A stretch of 64,000 nucleotides of DNA from Puffinus mauretanicus (GCA_023333565.1 JAJKFH010003821.1:1116001-1180000), one strand, 5' to 3'; positions 38,976-53,139 are shown, counted from the first letter of the stretch. Numbers and translations are program-made. Notes: a model not told the origin generated them from the sequence alone.

Positions 38976-41900
38976 GACATCTGTATTAATATAGCCAGTA
39001 CATATAATTGGTATTTGGATTATGGCATGATTATTACTTTGCAGACAGGGGACTCCGTTATCACTCAGTCATCAACGAAGTAGCTGCATTCTGTGCTCAT
39101 CTCATCTCTGAAGCTGAAAGAAGAGCTAGTTATTATCTTCAAGTGGGGTTATTAATGAGGGGAAAAATCATCCCCAATTACTGTGAAGCAAAATATTTCA
39201 ACATTTACATATCTGAGACTTCAATTTTGATCTAGTCCTTTATGAGTTCTTAAGCTCAGAGTGTATTCACTTTTCCAAACGTTCCCACAGCGACATATCG
39301 AGGGGAACTTGCACCTGTCCAAGTGCTGGCTTCCCCAGGTGTATGCTTCAGGGTCACAGAAATGCTGCATGTCCCATCCTTGTGTGGCCAGAGAGTGATT
39401 TCCACTGAGATTCCTTCGTGTTACACCATAGGATCGGAGTGTCAACCGTAGGCTTCACTAGAGAAGTAAGAAATTCTGACCTGCCTATATTGTCTGTGTT
39501 CACAGTCCTTTTTTTCTTAACTAGAAACAGCCTGGAATTTATGTGAAAGAGCTAATTTCATTCTCTTGCCTTTTTTTTGAACAAGGTATTGATCCTTGTG
39601 AAATTAATGGTTTGGAAGTTTTGACTCTGAATCTCCTAGGATAAAACCTGAGCAACACAAAGGTGATGATTTAAATTCAATTAAACTTGTGGGCAGTAAC
39701 CAGGAAATGGGAGAAGTGCTGTCCATACTGTGAATCCATCCATCAACACAGATGCAAAGGTCTGACCTTGGCAGGTTCAGGTGGTAGGGACGTCAAACAC
39801 AGTTTGCAGTCAATTGGAAACGTAGCTACTAGACAAAGAAAACTCAATAATTACACAGCTGTTTCAGTAGATTACAGATTTCCTAGAAAACAACAAAATA
39901 GCCATCTGTGAATGGAAAAAGTAAACCATCTTTTTTTTTCATTCAAAAACTTAATTCCTGAAAGTCATCAGATATGTCCTCTGTAAACTTATTATCTCTT
40001 TTCAAAACCCACAGAGTCTGTAACCAATCGGTATAGATTTGTCTACAGCATTTATGCCCATTAATGCCTCGTAGATTTACAGTGAAGCTGCTGAAGAAAG
40101 GACTGTCTTGGACAGCCATATAAATATTAAATTAATTTCTTGTGAAGGATGGCTGCTATTACACTAAATATTAAATGAATTCATAATACTTGGACATTTG
40201 CAATAAATCACTACTGGGACTGCATACTAACATCCCATTCCAAATCTTTTCTTTTTTTTTAATATTAAAGCCATGGAAAAAGACCAGTTGCTCTCAAAGA
40301 AATGTACAGCTTTGTAACACTGGAGTCATTAATGGATTCCCACGGCACAAGGAGGAGTTTTAACTTAGTTCCATTTTACAGATGGGGGGAGGAGGCATGA
40401 AGGGGTTTAGGTTGAATTGCTGATCACAGGAGGTTCGAACCCAATCTGTTTCTCATGAGAGACATCACAGTAAATTATCAGCTCCTGACAGTCCTTGTTT
40501 TGCTTGAAGTGCTGTGAGCAGCACCGGCAGAGGATCTGGCAATGTGATACCAGAAGGCTGAGAGCACTTGCCAGATTCAAAGGGAGAAAGAGCTGGATGT
40601 AAAGGCTAATCTCCAGGCACCCGAAGTGGTTAGTATCAGTTCACCTCTAAATTTCTTGCCCAAGGCCACGATGGGAAGGATGGGACTCCTCAGGTTTTGA
40701 CTAGCAGGACTAGGCTTAGCAATTGAAGTAAATCATCTTCTCTCTTTAGAGAACACAGGTCTGAGTCTCAAAAGTTTAGTGAAATGCTCAGTGGACTAAG
40801 AAGGGCTGAAAATCAATTCTTTGTTTTCCCTTTTGTTAAAGTAGAACAAAGGGTACATTAGCAAGTTCATTATAGCTCTCTGTTATCTGAGGGATAGTAG
40901 CTCGAGCGTAGAAATTTATGCCAGGGCTAACGGTGTAGCGTGGAAGCCGTTCTTGTAAACAAAATTGAATAACTGTCAGACTCATCTCTTTTTTAATGTG
41001 CAGATGGGTGTGACTATATGCATCTCCTTCTTTCCAAAGATTTTTGCTTCTATGCCTTAAATAGCCTAAGTCACACAAGGTTTTTCTAATGAAAATTTGC
41101 CAAGATATTTGAATTAGAAGCAAAAATTAGAAAAGCTGCTACCACATAGGAATATTAATTGTTCATTATACAGGGCTTTAGTTCACATAGTTACTTTGCA
41201 TGTGCAAAGCTACCAATTACAGAGGCTCAAAGTGCTCACTGCTGCACAATCACCATTTCTCCAGGGCCCCACAATGGCTATTGTATTCTGTCACTGACCT
41301 TTAGACACCTTCAAATGCATATTGACACAGTAGGCTGGGATCATTAGAGCTATTGTTTCAGTGCGCCACAGGGAAAGGAGAGTTTTGCAATTTTGTTAAG
41401 AGCTTTAAAATTTGATATAATGATGACAGCAGCGATATTTCTTAATTAGAGAGTGAGAGAAACACTGAAGTATTTTTCTGGTGCTTCAGGTGAATTCCAG
41501 CATGCACACCTACCACAGTTCCCACAATGGTCCCCTCCCATCGGGGAAAGAAGACATTTATCAGGGGCTTTTCTATTGTTTCCAGGAGAATTTATTTAGT
41601 ATTTTTGACCTGATGGTGCCATATGGCCAGCCTCCCTTAGCTTCCATGGATTCTGCCTGGATTAACATCTTGGCAGGATGGATCCTTTCATCCTGTAAGT
41701 GACAAACATCCTTTTAAACAGAGCATATAGTTGGAACCAGTGGTATGCAGGAGACTGGGATCTGGAAGTGTAATTCAAACTCTGCTCCTCAAAAATCAGT
41801 GGACATTGGCTCTGTGATAGCAATTATGCTTCATTGTAGCTCTTCTGTGTCTTAACATCTAAGGTATTTCTGTTTTCTTACCAGTCTGTGCCAGCTAAAG

Positions 41901-43361
41901 AGTGCAAACAAGAACTTTGGGAGCAGAGATATCAGATACTCCAAGTACATTTACTGTAGTAAATCCAAGTATCTTCTAAAAAGTTTGTATTTATTTTATT
42001 GTAGCCCTCCTATTTTTTAAAGCTGCTTTGAGAAATTACTTCAGCAGTCAGTACATAAAAGAGCATCATTTTAAACCTTGCATGGGACATTTTGTCTACA
42101 GAGACTAAATAAATTACTGGCTTGTATTTCCAAAGAGTGTACCTGCTTGAAGACAGAGAGGTAGTTTCTGTTCCGTAAGTATTGCAGTTGCTGGGTTTGT
42201 TTTTGTCCCCTGGGATCCTATTATAGAACAAATTATCAACTATAACTAAACTTCACAGCCCTGAGTCTTTGAAGATAGTCTTGGGTAATGGCTTGCACTT
42301 CTGAAGAGGAAGAAATCTAACAGACTTTTTGCAAAACTTCTTGCGTCATTAAAAAAATGGAAAATTTACTGCACAGCATTGCTGGTTGCAACTCCAGCCT
42401 AGCGCTGTGCCAGTTTCTGGACACAATACCTCTACCCAAAAAACTTTCTAGCTGAAGGACATAATATTGGGTATTTGTGTGTGCTTGAGGTAAATGTGCA
42501 GCAGGATTTCTCACACTGCTATAAAACCCACAAGGTCAGATGTGTTTCTTCAGTAATGCAGGCTGAACTTTTTTTTTCACATTAATTGAAAGGGTGTATC
42601 AGAAACCCTTGTAGAACTTTGAAACCTCCCATGCACTGCCACTGCAATTGTCAATTGTGAATCAAGGTAATACCTCTACCTTAACACATCAGGAGAAGCG
42701 ACCCACTTCTGGGAGAGAGACGCAAATAGGTACAGCTGTGTGACGCAGGACATGAAGGGGAGCGTGCGCTGGAAAGAGCTATTAAACCACTGTCTTGTGC
42801 CTCCATTCTCCCTATGGTAAATCTGCATCAGGTGATAAACGAGGCAGTAATGATGAGCGCTTCTCTTGCAATGGGCTGGGATCTGAAATCTCTCCTCAGA
42901 CCCCTGTGCTTCCCAGCAGAGGTTTTTAGCCATAGGGCTTGATTTGTTACTTTTGGGGAGTTTCTGTATTGAGGGACAGGATTCTCCTGGAAGAGAGAGC
43001 GCAGCACTTCGATTGCCGCCTTCTCTGCATGGGAAGTTTGTACCTTTGTTGTCCCACTGTAACTGCACTTTTCTTTCAAAAGGCACATGATCACTGCCTG
43101 GGTGGATTTGAAATTTGAAAATGGAGGTAATCTTTGCAGTATGTTAGGTTCTCGCTCTGCTGAACAAGTGGAAGCCCTGTTGGATGGGGAGGGATTTTCA
43201 TAGGATCTTTATTATTGAAAGCTCAAGTTCTACCTGGATCCACCTCTAGTCATGGCAGTTTTGGGAGATTTCCTACCACACACATTGAGATTTTCAGAAA
43301 GAAAAACAAAGGGAGTTGGTATGTCTGCTCACTGCCCGTATTTTGTTTGGTCCCTTTGCAG

Positions 43362-43699
43362 AAGGAGAAGAAGAGCGGGCTGCTGAAACTTCTAGCAGGA
43401 GCATCAACAAAAAAGAAGTCACGCTCCCCACCATCCGTGTCCCCCACGCACGACCCCCAGGCAGCCATCGAAGGAGTCCTGCAAGGGGCGGTGGGACCTG
43501 AGCTCTCCTCCCTCTCCAGCCACGGCAGGGCCGGCTCATGCCCTATCGAGAGTGAAATGCAGGGAGCCATGGGGCTGGAGCCTCTGCACAGGAAAACAGG
43601 CTCCTTGGATTTGAATTTTTCCATCCCTTCTCCTGCCAGGCAGCCCCTCTCTTCCATGGCAGCTATTCGGCCAGAGCCCAAGCCTTTGCCCAGGGAAAG
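43362..43699 (+). CDS. SH3RF3: SH3RF3 coding exon: conserved basic/Ser-rich segment
   Basis: A 338-bp exon, phase 0 at its start, ending after two bases of an Arg codon at AAAG|GTAAGC. It encodes residues 277-388 of the visible segment and part of 389. It opens with KEKKSGLLKLLAGASTKKK, a short amphipathic and strongly basic block conserved in POSH family members, followed by Ser-Pro sites (SRSPPSVSPTHDP), LQGAVGPE, HGRAGSCPIESEMQGAMG, the basic/Ser motif LHRKTGSLDLNF, and SMAAIRPEPKPLPRER leading to SH3-4. The acceptor is TCCCTTTGCAG. The frame runs open upstream from an intronic ATG at 43215, but that extension does not match the family. A 210-codon antisense frame over this exon is a composition shadow. 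I see no breaks. Confidence 0.94.
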
Positions 43700-44544
43700 G
43701 TAAGCTGTGTATCTCCTGAGGTTGCCTGCATCCTCAGGGAGCATTTGGAGGAGGGCTGCAAGTTTAACTTGCTCGAGGGTTGTTGCAGTTTGGCTGCTCT
43801 GTGGATTGCCTGCAGGTGGCTCAGCGTCTTTTAGGAAGACAGAGCTTACATGCATCTGCCCATTGAAAATCATTTGACACACAGTGCAGGTTTAATGTTC
43901 ATTGATTAAAAAAGCGGTGAACAGCACTTGTCCATGACACTGTACATCCCTAATGTCTAAATATGGAGGACAGCAGTGCTTTCTCAGCCCAAAGGGTGTA
44001 AATGCTGTTGGCAAAGGCCACTTTTTAAGTGGGATCCCTATGTTTTCATAAATTTATGGAGTTGTCATGGGGCGCTTCCGGCCTGGGGGCAACAGGGTGA
44101 TGTGTTTGCTCATCAAGGCCCTTTCTGGCCTGTTCTGCAATACCAAAGACTGTTTCAAATTCTCCTTGTTTAGGATACTTACAGGTAGTGCCACCTTCAG
44201 TGACCTGTTACCAAAAATGTAGCTCATTTCTAGAGAGGAATGGATCAGCAATTCTGGAGTTCATTTCAGCAACCTGCTCTGCACCTTGGTACCTTAGAGT
44301 AACTGACCTTGCAAATCTGAAAAGAGTAGAGTAGGGACATCAAAATACAAAAGCAGATGGAGAGAGAGATAAGTAACTAGAAACAGGGGTGCAGAAAAGA
44401 GCTAGGTCTCCACATGCAGAGTCGTATTGCCTTCAGGTAAATATTTTCTACAAGACTGTAGTTTGAGGACTGGGAAGGGAACAGATAATACACTGATACG
44501 ATGCTATTGAAATGCTTTCCACCGAAAAAGTGATTGATGAGAAC

Positions 44545-44837
44545 ATGAGAACTCTTCTCCCAAGTAACTAGTGATAGGATGAGAGGAAATGGCCTCAAGT
44601 TTCACCAAGGGAGGTTTAGATTGGACATTAGGAAAAATTTCTTTACTGAAAGAGTGGTCAAGCCTTGGACCAGGCTGCCCAGGTAAGTGGTGGAGTCACC
44701 ATCCCTGGAAGTATTTAAAAGACGTGTAGATGAGGCGCTTAGGGACATGGTTTAGTGGGCAAGGTGGTGTTGGGTTGATGGTTGGACTCAATGATCTTAG
44801 AGGTCTTTTCCAACCTTAATGATTCTATGATTCTATG
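44545..44837 (+). mobile_element. CR1 LINE 3' end (5'-truncated)
   Basis: About 290 bases of CR1 3'UTR: TTCTCCCAAGTAACTAGTGA, GAGGAAATGGCCTCAAGTTTC, GGAGGTTTAGATTGGACATT, CAGGCTGCCCAGGTAAGTGG, TTTAAAAGACGTGTAGATGA, CTTTTCCAACCTTAATGATTC and the terminal GATTCTATGATTCTATG. It is in sense with SH3RF3, strongly 5'-truncated as is usual for CR1, and has no poly(A) tail, as expected for this clade. It belongs to the same subfamily as the element ending at about 60414 and differs from the one ending at 53505. Confidence 0.93.
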
Positions 44838-45839
44838 TTTTTTACAAAAGCATTGAAGAGTTTGCAAAAAGCAGTCTAGGGAATTCTCTGGAGTTGATAT
44901 TTAAAACAATTTTGGAACAATAGTAAAGTTCCAGAAGTTTGAAAGAAACCATTTTTGTCTGAGTGTATGAAAGAGGCTGAAGGAAATGGACTGGGCAAGC
45001 CACCTGACCCTGAATCCAGCTGGGGTCATGGAGCAGATGATACAGGGCATAACAAGGGATACTACAGGACAGTTCATACCTTACACAGTGTTTTACTGAT
45101 TGCAGATTGAAATTTGGTTGGGAAGGTAAACAATGACACTATAACATATTTAAACTTCTCTAAGGCATCTGGTTTGTTACCATAAAATGTCTTGCTGAGT
45201 AAACTGTACACAACCAACACAGCAGATACTAAGTGGATTGAAAACTGATTCACTGGCATCAAATCTAACTCTAAATCAGAAATCAGTAGAAAATGGTTGT
45301 GTATATAGGTAACGTAGCCCAACAACAGTTGGGTCTTGGACCTGCACTGTCCAACATAAAGTCTTTGCTGTTGCAGAATGGAGGACAGAAGTCAGAGGTA
45401 GGTGATGAAGAGGGCAGACCCCTTGGTACAGAACTAATTCTATGCATTGGTAAGGAGAACACAAAGTAACAGTATATTTGAGAAGAGCCAAATCTGAGGC
45501 AAACTGGAGTGACCTCAGAGAAGCATCATAAGAATGATGGAAGATTTAAAACAATACACTTGTAGTGAGTGATACTGGGAGCTCTGGTACACCTAGTAAA
45601 GAACAGGCTTAGGAATGGCTGGGTAACAGTCTGTAAGAAACTGCAAACAGGACAGCCATGGGAATATTTTTACTCTAGATTGGGCATTTTGTCTAAAAGA
45701 GATGCTGTTGTTCAAGTGCAGCTATTAGCTTTGAAGCAGAAATAAATACAGGCAAGTCCTTCAGCATTGTAATGAAGGCAGTGAGAGCAGACTATCACAG
45801 TAGTCTCCTGCCCTTAAAATCCATGAAAAACCAATTTAG

Positions 45840-45995
45840 TAAAAGGAGTGAAAAACCAATCCCTATTTAGGCACAGTTAATTTGGTCTACATCAGTTTAG
45901 ATTAATGCTATAAGAAAAGCTAAACCAATATAAACCAGATTTAGCACCAGTGTAACTAAATCAGTGGAATGCTGCACCTTTAGTTAAATGTAGCC
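45840..45995. repeat. possible decayed DNA-transposon-like repeat
   Basis: A run of related TAAACC/GGTTTA-type words (GCTAAACCAATATAAACCAG, TTTAGCACCAGTGTAACTAA) resembles the ends of old non-autonomous DNA transposons common in sauropsids. There is no clear terminal inverted repeat or target-site duplication, so the call is weak. Confidence 0.3.
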
Positions 45996-46319
45996 ATGAA
46001 AAGGAGCTGGGAAGAACATCCCGTGACATCTCCAGAGCTGGCTATTGAGGTGATGCTCTCAAAGCTTTACTGTAGAGAAGTCCAAACTCATTATTTAATA
46101 TGCCAGGGCTAGTCCCATATCCTACAAATTTCTCAGTTCACCTCAGGATGGTCTGGATAGTGAAACATTTAACTGATGACAAGTGGCAGAATAGAACCAG
46201 AGGGACAAGGGTTAGCTGCATCTGGTCAGCTGTGCTGGAATCAGGAGTAAATAGATTTAGACTGCTAAAACTGAGTAAATACTCCTATTGCAGTATATGG
46301 TGGTAAGGAACTTACTCTG

Positions 46320-46560
46320 ATTTTAAGCATTTTAATTCCTGAGTCTTAAATCCGAAAATAAGCTATAATTGAAGTAACCCTAATTATACACAGCAGGCAA
46401 GATTCTCTAATTGATTTATGAATTAACTTCCATATCATTGGTGTATCTGCATTTCTTAACTGATCATATGGGTTTTTTCATGCCCATAATGGGAAATATT
46501 AATTACCTTCATGCACTAGGAAGGATAATGCTTAGTCCTGGAATAATCTGAGCAGATACA
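46320..46560. promoter_or_regulatory. candidate conserved AT-rich intronic block
   Basis: Repeat-free sequence with clustered homeodomain-type cores: AGCTATAATTGAAG, CCCTAATTATACAC, CTCTAATTGATTTATGAATT, ATATTAATTACCTTCATGC. The cluster is visible; a regulatory role is inferred only. Confidence 0.28.
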
Positions 46561-48211
46561 TTAAACACTTGTCTCCTAGAAATTCATCCCACATCCATCT
46601 GTGCTCATTAAATCATCAAATTGCTCAGAAGTACCAAATTATATTTTTTTTAAAACAAATTACGGTTTTCAAGCCACTTGTTCTTTTCACATCTGGCAAT
46701 GGAGGAACTCGCATTCAACGTCACTCAGCCCCATATTTTGCTTGTTTGCATTTTGGTACATTTCATCCGCACAGTAGGAGCAATTCTCTGAGAAAGAAAA
46801 GGGAGGAGAGGGAAAAAAAGGTTAGATAAACAGATTCAGATGCTGGATGAAATTTTAAAAAGCTGCAAAGCATTTCAGTGCACTTAGCTGTACTTGGCTT
46901 TCTGTCTCCCAACGCCCATCTGTGCGCATAGAGACAGAGCACTGAAAGGTTGGAAGAAGTAGCACATTCCTTAATATTTACGGCATTCGAAATGAGGCTC
47001 ATGCAGGCAGCAGAGCACCGCTACTTCTCCCATAGAGGCTGGCTTGCAACTCCAGCGCTCGCCACATCCAGGCTACTGATCAAACCCGAGCGGTCATGCC
47101 ACTAGCCATATCGGAGGTGCATTAAAAGGCTCTGATTGCTCTCAGCTCGATGCTCACGGTTTAAGGGAAGAATTGCCTATTCCGCTGCCTGACAGCGCAG
47201 GGAGTTGCAGGCAGTCAGACAGGAAGGTGAAATGAGCTTCAGCCTCTCGGAGATGCTGCTAATGTTTATGCTCTCGTTCATTTTTTGTGCATGGGGAGAC
47301 TGAGGAAAACAATTATTTTATCTTATCCTACTTGATATTCAAAAACCTGGTTATGGATGGCTGGATTAGAAAGAAAATTGCTCCTAGCTCTCCCATCATT
47401 TAGCCTTGATATTCAACTGGTTTGCTGGGATAGTTAGTGCCCATCTCTGCCTTCTGGGTGTAGTTTCCCACTACTGGTTTATAAAACCACCTTCCTTCAG
47501 CTGCTCTCTGCCATAAAGCATCCAGCAGTCCGAGCAACAGAGCGGAGAAATTTCCCAGGTGATGTCCTTGTCACTTCGTGTTGTCACAAGTTGTCACTTG
47601 ATTGACTGTCAAGTGACTGCCCCATCAGGCTGCGTGTGCCCCACATGCTCTTTTCCACCTGCTGCTCTGTCCAGTTTCTGCTGGTGCAAGAAACAGAACC
47701 AGTACAGGGATGTGCTGTGGTGAGGCAGAGCCTGGGCCACAGACTTGCCCACGCTCTCGGTTCACGTGGGAGAGGGGTGTGCTGTCTGCCTCGCAGCGCC
47801 AAAGCAAAATACTTTCCTTGCCACCCCCTTCAAGAAAATATGACTGTACATTAAGCAAAACAGGAGAGCTGAGCGTGCATGTGTGTGTGCATGAGTCATG
47901 TCCCCCTCGCTGCCTGGCGCTGTTCCCAGATGCAAACCTGAGTAAAACATGTCACGCGTTGTTGACTCTTTTATAGTAACTGGCACTAATTCTGCCATGT
48001 TATATTCTGATAAAGCAGTTGTATCCAGACTTACTGTCACGACTGGCATATCTGTGCCGTGTTTCTATGGTTTTCGTGGAACCTTCAAGCAAGTTGTAAC
48101 CACAACAGTGCTGCAGAATAAGATGGGAGCAGTGAGTTTGACCTTTAAAATAGACCCCTCCATGTTTCCATGTATCCTTTCTACAAATCACTGCCACATT
48201 AGAAATGGAGC

Positions 48212-48265
48212 TTCCAATTCAAGGAAGCATTCAAGCATGTGCTTAACGCCCATTGATTTCAATTT
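48212..48265. repeat. fragment of an old sauropsid hairpin-type repeat
   Basis: ATTCAAGGAAGCATTCAAGC followed by ATGTGCTTAACGCCCATTGA matches a familiar sauropsid repeat ('aagcacttaagcatgtgcttaac...cccattgacttcaatggg'), whose full form folds as a hairpin. Only one arm is left here. Recognition is from memory of the motif; the family name is not certain. Confidence 0.55.
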
Positions 48266-51200
48266 TGCTGTGCACGTATATCTTCTTTGCCAAAAAGGAA
48301 AGCAAAGGAAGGGGTTTTTCTTTCCTGGAAAATGATATTAGAGAAATGTCCCTGGGAGTAAGTTCTGACTGAACGGTGACATGTATGCACATGGTTAAGT
48401 GCTTCTCTGACTAGGGGTACCTGCCTTAGGACTGAGAAACTAGAATTAACCATCTCAGAAATTGAATCCTGCAATATTTCCAGCAGAAGGGTAAAAGATC
48501 CAACTGAGATTTGTTCTTCTAAGGCTGCTGATTCAGACACTATAATATGGTGAAGTGGGTTCTGGCTTGTAGTGTGTGCAGAGGCACTTTGCAGGTCTCT
48601 GCAGTCTGCCAGTAAAAGGATGGAGAAATAGAGCTCCACTGATAAGCAAGAGCAGTGGTTAACTGGATTAGATGCCTCATTTTCACCAATTATCTATCCC
48701 CCACAAAACTAACTGTGTACCCCTAACACACAAGGGACCTGTTGGAGTTACAGGACTGGACTCCTGAAACCTGTCCTGAGTGCGTGATACTTTGACAAAC
48801 AGAAACCTCCATTAAGCATCCGAACTCAAGCACTCTAAATGGGACCGGATTAGAGGTTAGCCCTGCAGACCTAATTTGCCTCTGTACATGTTTTCTTAAG
48901 TTTCTCTAGCTCCATCAGTGTCCTGGATGCACGTATTTACTCATTGAGCAGATACTCAGTACTCTGGGTTTTTTTTCCTCAATGTCCAGGCCTGAGCCCA
49001 GCCCTTAATTACTGATCAGTTCTGATCAATACTGTTCAATGCCTGTCTGTGCACGCTGACAGAGAGCCTGCATGAGTAATTTAGACTAGACAACTGACTC
49101 CTACGCAGCTAGGGTGCATGAGATGAGTCTCACTCTGTGGAAAGTGTGGCACGAGGCTTTGCAGCTGGAGGAGTCAGAGAAGCCACTTACCCCACACCTG
49201 CACTACTCTGAATTTCACTGTGGTCACTTACTTAGACGTCCTCCAACCTCTGCAAAAGATGGGGTGGCTTTGGCAGCCACACATCTCTTCCATGTCAGAG
49301 CCTTGACTCACATCCAGAGCAGGACATCTTGTGCACTACATGAGGCAGGCATCCTATGGGAAAAATAGTATGCAATCATGTAATGAAAGATTATATTGCA
49401 CACACATAAAAATGAAGTCATGGGCAATTTTAGTTGCCTGTTTCTTCATCTCAGATTCATGGGTGTGAAACATTCCTGTTCTGTTAAGGTAGTGGATGTC
49501 TTTATGCATCTACATACATGACATTTTTAGTCAGTTTGCTTTTTTAAAGGAAGCAAAACCAGAATTTCCATCATGTAACATCTATTTGAGGTTAGGAGTC
49601 TTAGCTGCACCTTGCAGATGTCAGCAGCGGTAGCAAAGTGAGAGCTGGGTGGGAGAGGTGTTTCTTTTGACTGCAAGGATGAGTGCTGTGAAGACATGGG
49701 ACAGTGGGATTCCTAGGTCTTTGCTGACAGCAGAGGGACAGGGATGATGGACCCATTCCCAGCTCTCAGTGAGTTAATTGCTGCCAGGGTCCCTGTCCCA
49801 CCCTCAGCCCCAGTGCCAGCCTCTATCCACGCAGTCTCCTGCCCCACGGTATGTCATGTCCCAGCCCCAGACTCCTTCCCACCAAGGCCCTTTGCTCTCC
49901 CAGATTCAGCGCAGCACAGCTGCCCCCCTCAGCAGCCATACCCACATCTTGTGTCAGGGCTTCCAGTTTTCATCATGGTCCCACTTCTCCCTTGGCTTCC
50001 AGTTTTTCTCCCATCAGCCTCCCTCTCCCTCCACCCCCTCCCTCGCCTTACCCCGCTCTCCAACTCCCTGAGGTTTCCCTGCTCAGGCAAAACCCGTCCC
50101 CCATCCTTGCTGATACTACTCGCAGCCTCTCCTCATGTATTTTCTCCTGGGCACCGAAGACCCTCCCCAGGCCACTGCCCATCCCAGACAGTCCCCTCTG
50201 GGGATGAAGTGCCCACCCAAGGGTGCCACAGCAGCCAGCAGTGGCGAAGTCCAACATCAAGTCTGTGCCCTGAGAGAAAACGATAAGAGGAGCCCGTTGC
50301 TGGGAAAGGAAGAGAAATGCAGCCTCTGAGGTGCCACAGAGCTAGGACATCTTGGAACATGAATCAGCAAAGATTTTACCTTTAGTGCTCATACGAGCCT
50401 CTACTAAGCATGTGCCATTTTGGGGTGGTTTGAATGCTTTTAACCTGGCCGAGAGCAGGTGATTTTCTGAAGGAACACCATCCTTGACAGACCAGTGGGG
50501 CCACAGGACAGGTCTTTGCTCCCAAATATGGGGACCTGAGAGCAGTTTGTGGAAGCCCTCACCTGGGTCCTGCTGGTGCTGCAAAAACCCTCACGTTATT
50601 CCTGGAGGTGATGAGACCATTTGGGCTGAATGTGGGACCCTCAGCCTGACACAGTCAACTGCTGTGGAGAGTTTGGGCCAAAATGGTTAACATTTGGCAG
50701 AATTACAACTATCCGAAAGTACAATTTACAACACAAAATACCAAACGTTGTTAATAATAGGCAGAGGTGGTTGCCACACTTGTCATCACAATTGTTACCC
50801 AGCTAATTAGCATTTTTAAAAGTTGGTAATTTAGAGGTGTAATGTGACACAGACAAAATTGAGATCGCTCCGAGATCCATCTAAAATACCAGGAAGCAGT
50901 TTGGTGTAAGAAAACCTGCAGTTTTGTAGTAGCTTCTCAAAGAGGGGACAAAAGGGGAAATGAAAAGGGGGGATATAAATAGAAGTATAGAGGACTGCCT
51001 TTTTGGGAGTGAGGGAGGATGTCTGGGAGGGGAAAGACAAAAGAGTGTGCCAAAAAAGTATGGCTAATGTATGTATTTGCAATTCAGTTCCAGAGGATAA
51101 ACTAGGCTGAGATGCCGCCTGGAGGCCCGGAGGGGCGGCACGGCAGCGGCCTGCGGGCGGGCAGCCCTGTGCCAGAAGCCCTCACCGTGCTGCTGCCCGC

Positions 51201-51879
51201 TGCAACCCTCACTGGGCTGCCGCTCCCAGGCCCCACTTCAAAAGCTTCTCAAGGGAAAAAGCGTATCATCTTTTTCCATCTCTCATGGAGGATTTCTTAA
51301 CCGATTTGCAAGGTCTTTCATATCTAAGATTTTGTTATTCTATCAAAAACACTTTGGTGCTATCCTATGAGGTACCGTAGTTAACTGAATTTAAACCATA
51401 GCATTTGGGGTTTCCTTAAATGGGAAAAAGTACTTCATTTGGTAATGCAGCGATTGAGATCTGTTTTTCTAAATCTCTAAGGAGATGCTGTGTAGAACCC
51501 CTTTTGTGACGATGGGCACATTCCTGTTGAGCGTGGTCACCTCCCTCCTCATGTGAACCATTTAGGGACTAGCAGCTCCTCACTCCTAAGATGTAATCCG
51601 GCTTTAAAAGGCTGGCTCTGTGCTTAAGGTATGACATGAGGTGTCGGCAATCCCAGCTGGGTCTTTGGGGCAGCCCTGCCCAAGACACCACCTTTTTCTT
51701 TGTTTCTGTTTCCTGATCTGCCAAAAGGGCCCGCGAGTACCTCTGCACCCCCCGGCTGCTGTTGAGGTCCGACCCTCTTCTTTCTCAAAGCCTCTTGAGA
51801 TCCTGGTGCAGAGCTCCAGTGCTCTGTGATTGTGCATAGAGTTGTGAGATCTGAAACTTGGCATCATCTTAGATACAAT

Positions 51880-51990
51880 TGTTCCACTCTGATAATTTAA
51901 TTAATCAACAGTGCAGCAGAGTGTTTGAAATAATGTGTGCATTCATTTGCATAATGGCTGTAATTGGCCAAGCTTCATAATATAAGTGTA
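51880..51990. promoter_or_regulatory. candidate regulatory block with POU octamer
   Basis: Contains GATAATTTAATTAATCAACA, then an octamer-like ATTTGCATAATGG and TGTAATTGGCCAAG within about 110 bases of repeat-free sequence. Combined POU and homeodomain cores suggest an enhancer; this is inference from motif density alone. Confidence 0.25.
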
Positions 51991-53139
51991 GCAGTTCCAC
52001 AGATGACAGTGTGATAGGCCATAGTCCTGCAGCCAGCCAGCAGCACACATTTCAACCTCTGTTATTTGCTTTTCCACAGAGGAAGGAAGTGACAACTAGA
52101 TTTATTGACCAAGGGACAGAGAAGACCAGCAGATTTTTGATGGCACTTGAACACATATATTTTCTACATGACTCTGTTGCTGTTGCTGCTCTTATCAAGA
52201 TAAAATGGCCATAGTCAGGTTTTACAGCAGAATCTCCACTCCAAATGGAGTTAAATGTTTTTCCAAGTAACGGGATGTTTGGCTGTGGAGGTGTCCAAAC
52301 ACAGAGCCAAAGCTGGTATTTTCACTGTCATGTCAAAGTGGAGTCCATAGTTTCAGAACCACAGTCAGTAGGTACCGGAGCAACATCTGCAAAGAAAATT
52401 AGCGACTGCCACTGGAAAGCCCTTGCTTTGGTGCCATCTCACTGGGAATGGCCTCAGGGAGTGGTCCAGAGCCTCCAGGGCATGTTGAAGTTAGTCCTCA
52501 AGGACAGGATATTATTTAAAATAAATACTCGCCTTGTAACAAACATGACTGAGGCATCAGTGGCCATGTGGTGGTTGTGGAAATATTAATCCTCAGGAGA
52601 TGGGCTTTAGGTAATCAATTGGCATCTTTTAGCTATCTTACTGTATTCATTACTTTGCAATTAGCAAGACAGTTATTGACTGTTAACCAAATGCCAGATG
52701 ACTGCGAAAGTACATATGCTGAAGAAAAAAAACAGTGCAGCAGAAATACATTCCCTGCTCTGCACACAAGTGCATTGATATAAAAGGGCCCAGTTTGTGC
52801 GCTCAGGAGGACGCCTGCTGATAAGCCTGAGTGCAGAATAGCCGTATCAGGATCAGACCGGTCATTACTTCACTGAAATGAAGTGACACTTGAAAACTAA
52901 GTTCCCAGAGAGCTGTGTGAATGGTTCAGAACAGGGGCTCCCTGTTGGTTTGGAGAGTGCTTCAAAAGTCATTTGATACCTCTCCATTTTAGCTTCCCTT
53001 CCAGGTTTGAGGGACCCAATGTACATTCTCAAGAAACATAATAAGACGAAAAATGTGAACTGCTTTAGCTAACCGCTGCTGATATCACAGGCAGTAGGTG
53101 GGAGCACTGCAAACCCCATTTTTCATCATCAGTAGACAT

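Larger units (their letters stand above)
20793..43361 (+). other. SH3RF3 large intron (22.6 kb)
   Basis: Runs from a GTAAGG donor to TTTGGTCCCTTTGCAG. It is mostly AT-rich unique DNA. Recognised contents are an older minus-strand CR1 at 30325-31812 split by an LTR (31046-31634), a second old minus-strand CR1 at 35875-36600, a short sauropsid repeat at 26476-26520, and a poly(A) run at 38962-38975. Unique AT-rich blocks at 25140-25620 and 32880-32965 look like conserved non-coding DNA. ORF-like pieces at 21881-21977 (plus) and 22310-23800 (minus) are discussed as findings. No additional SH3RF3 exon is needed: the flanking exons join in phase 0 and the joined protein matches the family. Confidence 0.85.

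Noticed and set aside
43250..43882. 210-codon minus-strand frame
   Set aside because: It is the shadow of the real SH3RF3 exon at 43362-43699, which matches the family on the + strand.
49744..50286. 180-codon proline-rich frame
   Set aside because: It results from a C/T-rich low-complexity tract; several frames are open together.
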